Counted from the first letter of the stretch, positions 1 to 7,147 are shown. The stretch: DNA of 9,611 nucleotides from an uncultured Fretibacterium sp. (GCA_937892105.1 CALAUZ010000213.1:1-9611), one strand, 5' to 3'. Translations and numbers: made by a program. Notes: generated by a model from the letters alone, not told the origin.

Positions 1-244
1 TTCAAAAAACTTTACACTCCTCCATTTGATTTATTTATATAATATCATATGTTCTTATATAAAACAAGTAAAAGAATTTAATACATGTGATGATTATATC
101 AGCGCAAATCAGAAGTGGATAGACATCCTGGATGAGAAACCCGAAGGAGTAGAAGGGGAGGAAGCCAGGAAGCTTTGCAGAATCTTCAGAACCTGCGCTG
201 AATACGAAAACAGCTTCTGGGATATGCTTCACGCAGTTGTATGA
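1..244 (+). CDS. TenA/thiaminase II-like protein, C-terminal fragment (5' end outside window, possibly frame-disrupted)
   Basis: The reading frame ending with the TGA at 242-244 is open back to the window edge. Its C-terminus (F-R-T-C-A-E-Y-E-N-S-F-W-D-M) matches the end of TenA-family helical proteins, where a YE..FWDM-like motif carries the conserved Glu next to the active site. The preceding part (Y-I-K-Q-V-K-E-F then D-D-Y) fits the Y..WI..Y...F region of TenA. The family hydrolyses aminopyrimidines or thiamin in thiamin salvage, in the cytoplasm. A TTG at 26 could act as a start, but a 72-residue TenA would be non-functional (the family is about 220 residues), so I read this as the tail of a longer gene. 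Oddity: the first 40 bases read more like TenA in frame 1 (F-K-K-L-Y-T-P-P-F-D-L-F) than in the frame of the C-terminus, and frame 1 stops at 40-42. A frameshift or pseudogene is possible. Family assignment is fairly good; intactness is unknown. Confidence 0.6.
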   Translation, partial: SKNFTLLHLIYLYNIICSYIKQVKEFNTCDDYISANQKWIDILDEKPEGVEGEEARKLCRIFRTCAEYENSFWDMLHAVV

Positions 245-431
245 TCGCTCTTTTCGCACTTGTAGTCTTTCCAGCAATATACTTTTGTGGAATTCGTTTC
301 TGTATGAAGTGTGATGGTATTACAGTGCCCACCTGCTACCGTTGAGTGGGAATGATCGCGAATGTCCCGGTGCAACCCAAATCCCGTGAAGATGCAAAGA
401 TAATCCCCACGGACAAACAATAAAAATCAAG
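245..431 (+). other. Non-coding, relatively GC-rich stretch upstream of a terminator; possible 3' UTR or small RNA
   Basis: No convincing gene is seen between the TenA-like stop and the terminator. The stretch is visibly richer in G and C than its surroundings, especially 320-415. It contains local pairings: CCCAC (328-332) with GTGGG (346-350), GGGA (348-351) with TCCC (365-368), and CCGTG with CACGG near 394-411. The octamer ATGATCGC occurs at both 241 and 352. A strong terminator immediately downstream suggests it is transcribed rightwards, either as the 3' UTR of the TenA-like gene or as an independent structured RNA. I considered 6S RNA but could not match its diagnostic bubble sequences with confidence. 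Confidence 0.35.
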
Positions 432-473
432 ACCTTCAGGTTGGAGTGATTCTCCTTCCTGGAGGTTTTTGTT
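432..473 (+). terminator. Intrinsic (Rho-independent) terminator, probably bidirectional
   Basis: The outer stem ACCTTCAGG (432-440) pairs with CCTGGAGGT (458-466) over nine positions with one T-G wobble. A symmetric TT/TT internal loop leads to an inner stem GGAG (443-446)/CTCC (452-455) closing on TGATT. The 3' arm runs straight into TTTTGTT. An A-rich tract just upstream (422-430) would supply a T-tract on the minus strand, so it may also stop leftward transcription. It separates the TenA-like transcript from everything to the right. Confidence 0.85.
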
Positions 474-486
474 GCTTTGAATCACC

Positions 487-613
487 TTCCCATTAACTCC
501 CAGTAAGAAAATCAGATCATCTCATAATCCGCAGAATTTCCCTGAATTCCAGGAAATTTGGGGAGGGTACTGGGAATAAATTTGTCACAGGAAATGCTGT
601 GAATTGATGGGAA
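487..613. repeat. Nested inverted repeats: candidate four-helix structured RNA or palindromic element
   Basis: Four non-conflicting pairings nest within 127 bp. The outer stem is TTCCCATTAA (487-496) with TTGATGGGAA (604-613), 10 bp with one wobble. Inside it TCCCAGTA (498-505) pairs perfectly with TACTGGGA (568-575). That stem encloses the hairpin AATTTCC (535-541)/GGAAATT (552-558). A second hairpin TCACAG (585-590)/CTGTGA (597-602) lies between the two outer 3' arms. The layout resembles a branched RNA or a degenerate transposable palindrome. I do not recognise it as a known riboswitch or REP class. It lies between a terminator and the AAA-ATPase gene and contains no ORF. Confidence 0.45.
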
Positions 614-655
614 TATATTACTCTCCCGTTTGTTCTTATTGATTGTTTTTTAATA

Positions 656-669
656 AGAGCCTGTTCAGT
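656..669 (+). repeat. IS-like terminal inverted repeat, left copy
   Basis: AGAGCCTGTTCAGT matches the reverse complement of 2419-2432 at 13 of 14 positions, so the AAA-ATPase gene is bracketed by inverted ends. A GAGCCTGTTCAGT-type end resembles IS5-group (IS427/IS1031-like) termini, which favour TNA target sites; here TAA precedes the left end (654-656) and TAA follows the right end (2432-2434). No transposase is present. The match to a named IS is inference. Confidence 0.55.
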
Positions 670-694
670 TGAACTGCTTCTTAAAATGTATAAT
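664..694 (+). promoter_or_regulatory. Candidate promoter of the AAA-ATPase/PD-(D/E)XK gene
   Basis: A perfect TATAAT lies at 689-694, about 20 nt ahead of the SD at 713-720, which would give a short leader. The -35 match is poor: TTCAGT at 664-669 sits 19 nt away, while TTGAAC at 669-674 is only 14 nt away. Either -35 would lie in or touch the IS-like end, so the element may supply part of the promoter. Confidence 0.35.
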
Positions 695-712
695 TATCTT
701 AAATTAAGAATT

Positions 713-720
713 AAGGAGGA
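713..720 (+). promoter_or_regulatory. Ribosome binding site that fixes the start at 728
   Basis: AAGGAGGA sits 7 nt before the ATG at 728. The in-frame ATG at 686 has no SD and overlaps the candidate -10 box, so it is rejected as the start. Confidence 0.85.
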
Positions 721-727
721 AAGAAAA

Positions 728-2287
728 ATGAAAATTTTGCCAATAGGCGTTCAAGATTTTGTCCAGTTACGGCAAGATGATTTATTATACGTTGATAAAA
801 CCGCTAAACTGCTTGAACTTATTCTAAACGGTCGAAGATACTTTTTGTCGCGCCCACGCCGTTTCGGAAAATCTTTGACTCTTTCGACGTTAGAAGCTAT
901 GTTTAAGGGTGAAGCTGATTTATTCAAGGGACTTAAAGCCGAAGAGTGGGTAAAAAAACAAGCAGATAAGCCACTGACTGTTTTAAGATTTGATATGTCT
1001 TCAAGGGCTATTAAAACGCCGGAAATTTTTGAAAAATCATTAGCTTCAATGCTAAGGCTTACTGCAATAAATTTAGATATTGAGCTTATTAGGGAATTTT
1101 TCAGTGATATGCTCGAAGAACTTATAATAAAATTATACAAAAGGGATGGTCCGTTGGTTATTCTTATAGATGAATATGATAAGCCAATTCTTGATAATAT
1201 AACTGATTTAAAAAGAGCCAATGAAATGCGGGAGGTTCTTCGTTCATTTTATACAACTGTAAAAAGTTGTGATAATTATTGTCGTTTTGTTTTTATTACG
1301 GGAATTTCAAAATTCAGCAAGACTGGGGTATTTTCGGCTATGAATAATCTTGTGGATATTTCATTAGATCAAGAATACGGAGATATAACAGGCTATACAC
1401 AAGATGAACTGGAATTTTATTTCAGAGATTGGATTGACAGTGCTTCTCACAAAATGAAGATCAGCCCTGATTCTTTGCTTGCCAGTCTGAAAGATTATTA
1501 TGACGGCTTTTCTTTTGACGGTTTTACGCGTTTATACAATCCTTTTTCTATTATGCTGTGTCTGAGCAAGGGACGGTTGGATAATTACTGGTACACTTCC
1601 GGCTCTCCATCTTTTATTGCAAAATACATGAAAGAACATAAAATTCAGAATCCTGATGAATACCGCCATATTGAAGTGCCTTCAGACTTTGCCGACAGCC
1701 ATGAAATAGAAACTTCAAAACCTGAGAGTTTCCTTTACCAAAGCGGTTATCTTACCATTGAAAAATTGGAGAATGATGTAATAACGCTGGACTATCCTAA
1801 CGAAGAAGTTAAGAAATCGCTGGTTAGAATGTATCTTGATGAATTTTATCATGTAAACAGCTTTATAACTCTTGGTAATCAAATTTGGCAGTTTTTAACC
1901 GCTGGCGATATTGATCAGGTTGTTGCGGTTTATAACATTGCAATAGCTGATATTCCGTATGAGGATTTTCCCAATCGGGACGAATTTTGGTACAGGTCAT
2001 TGTTTGTTATGTTGTTGCGCGGAGCTGGTTTGATTCCTTTTGCAGAAGTTCATACATACAAAGGACGGGCTGACGTAGTAATACAATTTGAAAGACAAAT
2101 AGTAGTTTTGGAATTTAAGTTTGCTGAGAAAAGTTCTGACGTTGACAAGAAAAAAGACGAAGGACTAAAACAATTAAATGAAAAGGGCTATGCCAAAAGC
2201 TATGATTCCGAAGGACGCATGGTCATAACTGCCGTAGTTGTAGCTGATGATGAAAATAGAGAAGTGTTGGTATTTGAAACGGCGTAA
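728..2287 (+). CDS. AAA-ATPase-like / PD-(D/E)XK nuclease-superfamily protein
   Basis: This 519-residue protein has the architecture of the AAA-ATPase_like (PF09820) plus PDDEXK_9 (PF08011) family. The N-terminus has the family opening L-P-I-G-V-Q-D-F (4-11) and Y-V-D-K-T (21-25). A Walker A-like R-P-R-R-F-G-K-S occupies 42-49; it lacks the canonical leading Gly, as is usual in this family. Walker B is V-I-L-I-D-E-Y-D at 144-151, followed by F-I-T-G-I-S-K-F. The C-terminal nuclease-like core shows G-R-A-D (D449), then L-E-F-K (E462, K464) and Q482, i.e. a complete D...ExK...Q set, so catalysis is plausible. The length is normal for the family. Its role is poorly known; defence or mobile-element functions have been suggested on the basis of copy number and architecture. 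It stands alone between inverted repeats. There is no signal peptide, so it is cytoplasmic. The start at 728 is set by a strong SD. Confidence 0.92.
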   Translation: MKILPIGVQDFVQLRQDDLLYVDKTAKLLELILNGRRYFLSRPRRFGKSLTLSTLEAMFKGEADLFKGLKAEEWVKKQADKPLTVLRFDMSSRAIKTPEIFEKSLASMLRLTAINLDIELIREFFSDMLEELIIKLYKRDGPLVILIDEYDKPILDNITDLKRANEMREVLRSFYTTVKSCDNYCRFVFITGISKFSKTGVFSAMNNLVDISLDQEYGDITGYTQDELEFYFRDWIDSASHKMKISPDSLLASLKDYYDGFSFDGFTRLYNPFSIMLCLSKGRLDNYWYTSGSPSFIAKYMKEHKIQNPDEYRHIEVPSDFADSHEIETSKPESFLYQSGYLTIEKLENDVITLDYPNEEVKKSLVRMYLDEFYHVNSFITLGNQIWQFLTAGDIDQVVAVYNIAIADIPYEDFPNRDEFWYRSLFVMLLRGAGLIPFAEVHTYKGRADVVIQFERQIVVLEFKFAEKSSDVDKKKDEGLKQLNEKGYAKSYDSEGRMVITAVVVADDENREVLVFETA

Positions 2288-2304
2288 AATACGAAAGAAG
2301 AATC

Positions 2305-2434
2305 TTAGAGCCTGTCAGTTTCTCTTTGAAAACTTGAAAATTTTTCAGCTAATGTCGAAAAAATCGGAATTATCTCAAATCTTTATACAGCCTTGTCATA
2401 AACGAATAATTTTTAGATACTGAACAGGTTCTAA
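2305..2434. mobile_element. MITE-like element or IS remnant, about 130 bp
   Basis: The left end TTAGAGCCTGTCAGT (2305-2319) and the right end ACTGAACAGGTTCTAA (2419-2434) are imperfect inverted repeats: the reverse complement of the right end differs by one substitution and one missing T. The interior is AT-rich, about 100 bp, and too short for a transposase. The left end also repeats the copy at 656-669. This points to a non-autonomous element of the same family, or the joined ends of a deleted IS. It begins about 18 bp after the AAA-ATPase stop codon. TTA and TAA flank the inner GAGCC/GGTTC ends, so the target duplication is not exact. Confidence 0.5.
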
Positions 2435-2518
2435 TGATTTAGAGTTCTGCGATGTTAATATGAATGAACGCGGCAAGAAAAAAAATGGCACGATTTGACT
2501 TGATATCAGAATAAGAGC

Positions 2519-2560
2519 AAAAAAGTAGTGGGGTCAGAGTTATTGATGAGACAGACCCCA
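2519..2560 (-). terminator. Probable intrinsic terminator of the minus-strand operon
   Basis: TGGGGTC (2529-2535) pairs perfectly with GACCCCA (2554-2560) around an 18-nt loop. Read on the minus strand the stem is followed by CTAC and then six T residues. It lies about 110 nt beyond the stop of the last operon gene. The GGGGTCAGAG...GACCCC form also resembles palindromes scattered in many genomes near IS200-like transposases, so it may be a REP-type repeat used as a terminator. Confidence 0.5.
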
Positions 2561-2669
2561 ACAACAAGACAAAAATTAGCTTGCCGATTTGCTCCACAAA
2601 GTTTCGAGAAACGCTATCAATATTTACCGCCCACTACCAAAATCTTCTACGCCAACATTAACATTCATT

Positions 2670-5384
2670 TTACCATGGGCAAGCTGGCATACTTTCTGAA
2701 GGATAAAATTTCATTGTCAAAGAATTTCCGTTACTATACAGCATCCCTGATAATTTTTCATATCCCTTGAAACCTGAAGCATTAATGCTTATATTGAAAA
2801 CTTCATCATCAAAGGCTGTATCAACTTCGAGGCCAGTAAATTTAATATCTCCAATGTCTACAGTCCAAGTTATGTTAAATGCCTCGTTAAATCGCGGACG
2901 TGCCTGATCATTTACAACTCCAGTACTATAATTGCGTCCGTTAATTACGACGTTTATTTTCATATCAGGAGTATCGAAAAAGCTATCCTCTTTGGAAAAA
3001 TTACCTTCGACTATAACTAAACGCCCGGAGATTCCATTCTGAATCGCTTTCAGGAAATCAACCGCTTGTTTTACTTCATTGCCGTCGTCGTTGCGAAGGT
3101 TCTTCGGCCATATCGTCAGAAATCTATTTAAGACACTGAGACATGTTTTAATATCCGCTCTGTTTCTAGTCATCCTGTTTTTCTGAAAAATCTGTCTGCA
3201 ATAATCAGCGTGACTATCTTGAAGCCTATTCAAAACATCGATATTTTGAGAGTCAAGTGTATCGAGCGAAGCCTTGTCGCCGTTAGGAATTTGTGAAGCG
3301 ATGAGACACTTTGTACATATTATTTCGCCGTCAACATAACCGTCACAAACGCCGGATAATGAAATGTCATCTCCATCACCGTATAGAATTATTTTTCTTA
3401 CGGTTTCGTCTTGAATATAGCATTTAATATTCCCTGAAGAGTCTTCATCGTTCAGCATCAAATAATATTTATCGTCATCACAAGCAATATCTTCAATAAT
3501 TCCAGATACTTGGACTTTTTTTCTTCTGTACTTAATGTCTACAGCAATTTCATTGCGGTCAACATCGTTCAAGAGATCTGAAACAGATAATTTCTCTTTA
3601 ATTTCGATATCGCTCACATCAATATCGGGAACTTCGAGCGTGCAGTCATTAATGATTATGTCATTATTAGTCTGAGAATATGTTCCTCTTAGCGTGATAT
3701 TTTCATTTTTATGCAACTGAGTAATTTTCAGAAATTCTTTCTGCGAAAAATAACACGTTACGCCGTCGATGCTTCCGTTTGATACGAGAATGACGCCGTA
3801 AGCATTATTATTTTTCTTCACGAAGCTCTCTATATCTCCCTGAACAGTTAGCTGTCGGTCTTGATAGCGAATTTTAGCTTTTACACTGTTTGAATTTACA
3901 TCTCTCAAAATTTCTTCCGGAGATAACAAAGAATCTATTTCAGCATTTGCATCTATTACGGGATCTATAATAACGCAATCTTTTAGTTTTATAGAATTTC
4001 CATTCTGGCCAATGCACTTGCCCGTTATGATTATTCTCTGTTTATCTTGAAGATATAAAAGCTGACTTAGAGCTTCTTTGCTCATATAACAGTCAATTTT
4101 TCCAGATGAGCCCGAAGCCTTCAGCACAACATATATTCCTTCGTTACTCTCAGAGAAATTGTTCAAGATACCTGAAATAGTCAAAGTTTTTCCTTTGTAC
4201 AAAACGTTAATCGTTGTTGCGTTTTCATCGGCTATATTCAGTAAATCTTCTACAGATAAATCAATATTTGGTTCAATCTCACTTAATATCGGCTCATCAA
4301 GTACGCAAGAGTTAAAAGCGATGCTACTTCCAGAGCCATTGCAATTTCCAGTTACGACGACTTGTTGGCCCTTTTTGAGCTGGGCTATTTTGAATGCTTC
4401 CGACTTAGGGAAATAACAGTTCATGCTTTCTGAATAACTATCTTTTCCAACAGATACATATACACCATTATTTGCTTCACCAAAAGATTTTGTTACTCCC
4501 GAGACAGAAAAACGTTCACCGTTATATTTTAGGTTAGCAATTTTTTTATCTGAGTTAAATTCTCTGATAAGACGTTCTGAAGACAATAAAATATTCTCTG
4601 AGTCATCAATAAAAGGCTCATCAATAGTGCAATCACTAAAAATTAAGCCGTTGCACAGTCCAGATATGACAACAGGTTGTCCTTTGCTGAGAAACATTAA
4701 CTGTCTTTTGGAATTTTTAAGGATATAACACTTAATGCGATTTGCAATAGCCTCACTTATTACGTCAAGAATTTCTATAGACAGGCGTTCACGTTCAGGA
4801 TCAAGTTCTATATATACTCCTCTACTATCGCTGTCAAAGTTGGAGATTTTCCCAGAGACTTTGAAGTTCTTGCCATAATATTTAAGGCGAGCAGCGATTT
4901 CATTTGTACCATAATCATTCAGCATTTTCACTACATGAATGGGGCGAGTTGTATCTATATCGCTATTGAAATAACTGCTTACTTCCGGTTTGTTAAGTTT
5001 GCAGTTTCTTATCCTAACATCTATCATTAAACCATTGCAAGTTCCTGCGATTTTTACGTCCTGACCTTTGCGAAGGTTAGCCAGTCTACTTGCTTCACTC
5101 TCTGGAAATTCGCATACAACATCTCGAAAAGCACTCGCGTCTTCAAGAAAAACTTGATAATTTGAGCCTGATTTCCCAAAAAAATTTACCTTACCAGTAA
5201 CAATAATTTCTTTACCAGTGTATTTCTTATCAGCGTTTGCCTCATCGGCTGTATACTGTTTAAGAAGCTCAGGCGCAGAAACTTCAGGAGTTCCGAAGCC
5301 CAAAAAAGAAGCTTCAGACACACAAGCACAGCTTAGAATGAATAACAACAGCAACGAAAATGCTCCTATTCGTTTATAAATCAC
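2670..5384 (-). CDS. Exported protein with six tandem tRNA_anti-like OB-fold repeats and a C2-like C-terminal domain
   Basis: About 904 residues with an N-terminal Sec signal (I-Y-K-R then a Leu/Phe-rich core). I-L-S-C could be a weak lipobox; otherwise cleavage near V-S-E-A is likely. Six repeats of roughly 100-110 residues follow (from residues 39, 151, 267, 379, 488 and 602, counted from the ATG at 5393). Each has a (K)Y.GK...VSG strand, a C-Y-F/C-Y-I strand, G-x-C-N-G and a final x-C-x-L, as in tRNA_anti-like OB-folds (PF12869). Three Cys recur per repeat; repeat 5 has lost the middle one. A helical linker (about 710-790) leads to a beta-rich end with D-T-P-D-M-K and F-N-E-A-F-N-I-T-W, which looks C2-like. 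It is the last gene of the operon, 26 nt after the nuclease-like gene. OB-folds bind nucleic acid, glycan or protein; the ligand here is unknown. Start: GTG at 5384 has an SD 9 nt upstream, whereas ATG at 5393 abuts that SD with no spacer. Confidence 0.85.
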   Translation of the reverse strand: MIYKRIGAFSLLLLFILSCACVSEASFLGFGTPEVSAPELLKQYTADEANADKKYTGKEIIVTGKVNFFGKSGSNYQVFLEDASAFRDVVCEFPESEASRLANLRKGQDVKIAGTCNGLMIDVRIRNCKLNKPEVSSYFNSDIDTTRPIHVVKMLNDYGTNEIAARLKYYGKNFKVSGKISNFDSDSRGVYIELDPERERLSIEILDVISEAIANRIKCYILKNSKRQLMFLSKGQPVVISGLCNGLIFSDCTIDEPFIDDSENILLSSERLIREFNSDKKIANLKYNGERFSVSGVTKSFGEANNGVYVSVGKDSYSESMNCYFPKSEAFKIAQLKKGQQVVVTGNCNGSGSSIAFNSCVLDEPILSEIEPNIDLSVEDLLNIADENATTINVLYKGKTLTISGILNNFSESNEGIYVVLKASGSSGKIDCYMSKEALSQLLYLQDKQRIIITGKCIGQNGNSIKLKDCVIIDPVIDANAEIDSLLSPEEILRDVNSNSVKAKIRYQDRQLTVQGDIESFVKKNNNAYGVILVSNGSIDGVTCYFSQKEFLKITQLHKNENITLRGTYSQTNNDIIINDCTLEVPDIDVSDIEIKEKLSVSDLLNDVDRNEIAVDIKYRRKKVQVSGIIEDIACDDDKYYLMLNDEDSSGNIKCYIQDETVRKIILYGDGDDISLSGVCDGYVDGEIICTKCLIASQIPNGDKASLDTLDSQNIDVLNRLQDSHADYCRQIFQKNRMTRNRADIKTCLSVLNRFLTIWPKNLRNDDGNEVKQAVDFLKAIQNGISGRLVIVEGNFSKEDSFFDTPDMKINVVINGRNYSTGVVNDQARPRFNEAFNITWTVDIGDIKFTGLEVDTAFDDEVFNISINASGFKGYEKLSGMLYSNGNSLTMKFYPSESMPACPW

Positions 5385-5393
5385 AATAAACAT

Positions 5394-5399
5394 CTCCTT
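5394..5399 (-). promoter_or_regulatory. Ribosome binding site arguing for a GTG start
   Basis: On the minus strand AAGGAG is followed with no gap by ATG (5393), which is too close for initiation. The GTG at 5384 is 9 nt away, the usual distance. The resulting N-terminus (M-I-Y-K-R) is also a more typical signal-peptide n-region. Confidence 0.6.
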
Positions 5400-5410
5400 A
5401 AAATAAATTT

Positions 5411-7147
5411 TTACATCGGATAAGCTTCAATGAGAGATTTCAAATGTTCAATTCGATTACTTTCATCGAGCAATGACCAACCATAAGAAACCGCCGCTGT
5501 TACAGCTATAACAAAAACTAAAGTCCCTCCACTTAAAACTATTGCACCTCCCGTCATTCCAAAACCTCCTGCAGAAATAGCACCGCCTCCCAGCCAAGCC
5601 ATAGCCGCTTTTGTTGCGACAGCTCCTGAAAGTGTCGAAATTGCTGTTCCAGTACTTGCCGTTCCCACAAGCATGACTGTTTGTAAAATTGCATAGCTCG
5701 CAATAGTTCCTGCGATACTTGCCGTTACTCCTGTAACCATCATTCTATTAGCGTCTCTAAAACTTCCACCGCTCAAAAATGCATAACCATATGAGAATAT
5801 TGCTGAAGCAATTAATCCGCTTACAGAACCTCCGATAACTCTTGAAAATTTTGGGGGTATCATTTGCGCCAACAAAGATTGCGAGTTTGAAAGTAAATAA
5901 CTTGTTCCTGTACCCGCAAACGTACTAATTCCTGAACTAACAAATCCCAAAGCAACATCTTTTAATACAGTATTATAGTCAAATTTATTATTAGATACTT
6001 GTGAAGCTAATGAAAAAGCTAGTGCAAAGATGCCGCCGATCATTCCTGCTTTTAATGCAATACTACCAGCAGTATGCCAAGCAAATTTTGTACTGTCTGG
6101 ATTATATTCGCTTATAAATCTTTCAGCATTGTTATTTTTTTTAGCTGTTTCCCAATCAATTATTGCCTGCTTTCTAGCTAAATCTTCGGGAAGATATTTA
6201 TATTTTTGTTTACTGATAGCATCAATAACGCTTTCATCGACAAGAGCCTGATTTTGAAGGGAAAGTCTTGCATATGGTTTCGATAAAATGTCAATAACTC
6301 TTCTACTGCCGTGTATGACATCGCCGTTAGTATCTAAAATTTCACGGGTTACGAGGATATTACCTTTTTTAGCATCAACATGCCATAATAATTTTTTAGG
6401 TGTAATATTTCCCTTTGCAACTCCTTCCATCATCCTAGCTATCTTATCCGTTGCTTGTAAAAGTTTTGTATTACTTATTATTTCATTTGAAGAATAAACG
6501 TAACTTCCGGAATCTTTATCCCACCACAAAAGAACACTTTTATTGTTTGAAATAGGAATTTGTGTTACTTTACCTGAAATTTTTGCAGTAACTGGAGAAA
6601 CATTACTACGCTGTATTCTTCCGGTATCAATTAATCTTGAAAGTCTTTTGTAATGTAAAGCTGTCTTTGCTGCTCTTGATCTAACCCATTCATCGCTCAT
6701 CTGCTTGCCAAAATATTTTGTTTGTCCTAGGAATGAACCAGCAAATTTACTTTCAGAAATCATAACTCCTGTTGGATTTCCTTTTGAATTGAACTGCATA
6801 AATAAACCGTCAAAACCTGCACGGCCTGTTTTAGAAGGATCAAGTAACGCCATTGTTCCGCCATGTTTTACCATAATTGCTCCAGGATCTAAAGAATACC
6901 ATGCTTTATTGTTGGATAAATCTGCTCCGCTCGTAAAATAATTTCTCATCAGATTTTCACCGAAGTTGCCTCGAAAATTACTTGGAGAAATGCTAAATCT
7001 CGACTGGAGCATAAAGTTAGGCACATCATTAATGGTATTCAGAGTGGCTGACAAAGGCGAAGCTAAAGCAGGAATATAAGGTAAATTCCCGGCAAAAGAT
7101 GTATTTGGCAAAAAACAAATTAAAACGAGTATTGCAATTTTCTTCAT
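5411..7147 (-). CDS. Exported PD-(D/E)XK-type nuclease (toxin-like) fused to a long glycine-rich hydrophobic domain
   Basis: 578 residues. Signal peptide 1-19, cleavage at S-F-A|G. Residues 58-160 carry a restriction-endonuclease-like signature: G-N-F-G-E (E64), G-F-D-G-L (D113), S-E-S-K (E132, K134) and K-Q-M-S-D-E-W (Q149, W154). This E...D...ExK...Q pattern, with QMS-D-E-W right after it, is typical of REase-fold domains in polymorphic toxins. A mixed region (160-355) follows. Residues 360-556 are then almost wholly hydrophobic, with many G/A/S small-residue motifs (F-A-G-T-G-T-S, A-W-L-G-G-G-A-I-S-A-G-G), enough for five or more membrane segments or a pore-like bundle. A short charged tail ends the protein. 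The order is unusual, since toxin nucleases normally sit at the C-terminus. It follows the TPR-like gene by 12 nt; its SD (GAGGTGG, 7154-7160) touches that gene's stop codon, suggesting coupling. ATG at 7147 is preferred over the in-frame TTG at 7153. The nuclease call rests on motifs; activity is inference. Confidence 0.75.
   Translation of the reverse strand: MKKIAILVLICFLPNTSFAGNLPYIPALASPLSATLNTINDVPNFMLQSRFSISPSNFRGNFGENLMRNYFTSGADLSNNKAWYSLDPGAIMVKHGGTMALLDPSKTGRAGFDGLFMQFNSKGNPTGVMISESKFAGSFLGQTKYFGKQMSDEWVRSRAAKTALHYKRLSRLIDTGRIQRSNVSPVTAKISGKVTQIPISNNKSVLLWWDKDSGSYVYSSNEIISNTKLLQATDKIARMMEGVAKGNITPKKLLWHVDAKKGNILVTREILDTNGDVIHGSRRVIDILSKPYARLSLQNQALVDESVIDAISKQKYKYLPEDLARKQAIIDWETAKKNNNAERFISEYNPDSTKFAWHTAGSIALKAGMIGGIFALAFSLASQVSNNKFDYNTVLKDVALGFVSSGISTFAGTGTSYLLSNSQSLLAQMIPPKFSRVIGGSVSGLIASAIFSYGYAFLSGGSFRDANRMMVTGVTASIAGTIASYAILQTVMLVGTASTGTAISTLSGAVATKAAMAWLGGGAISAGGFGMTGGAIVLSGGTLVFVIAVTAAVSYGWSLLDESNRIEHLKSLIEAYPM

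Noticed and set aside
35..277. Minus-strand ORF opposite the TenA-like fragment
   Set aside because: Shadow of the TenA-like coding frame, with no SD; its N-terminal part has no recognisable features.
229..420. Minus-strand 63-codon ORF with several Cys, His and Thr residues
   Set aside because: Starts at TTG with no SD, is immediately preceded by the terminator hairpin and overlaps the TenA-like C-terminus; no family resemblance.
245..431. 6S RNA or a TPP/cobalamin-type riboswitch
   Set aside because: I could not find the conserved elements of these classes; only generic hairpins are visible, and the position downstream of the TenA-like gene does not fit a TPP riboswitch.
751..1221. Minus-strand 156-codon ORF inside the AAA-ATPase gene
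   Set aside because: Ser/Leu-rich antisense shadow of a clearly recognised gene.
2528..2770. Plus-strand 80-codon ORF opposite the end of the OB-fold gene
   Set aside because: Begins inside the terminator hairpin, overlaps the 3' end of the OB-fold gene antisense, and has no SD or family features.
6030..6941. Several plus-strand ORFs of 69-78 codons opposite the nuclease-like gene
   Set aside because: Antisense to a gene with a strong domain signature; no SDs.
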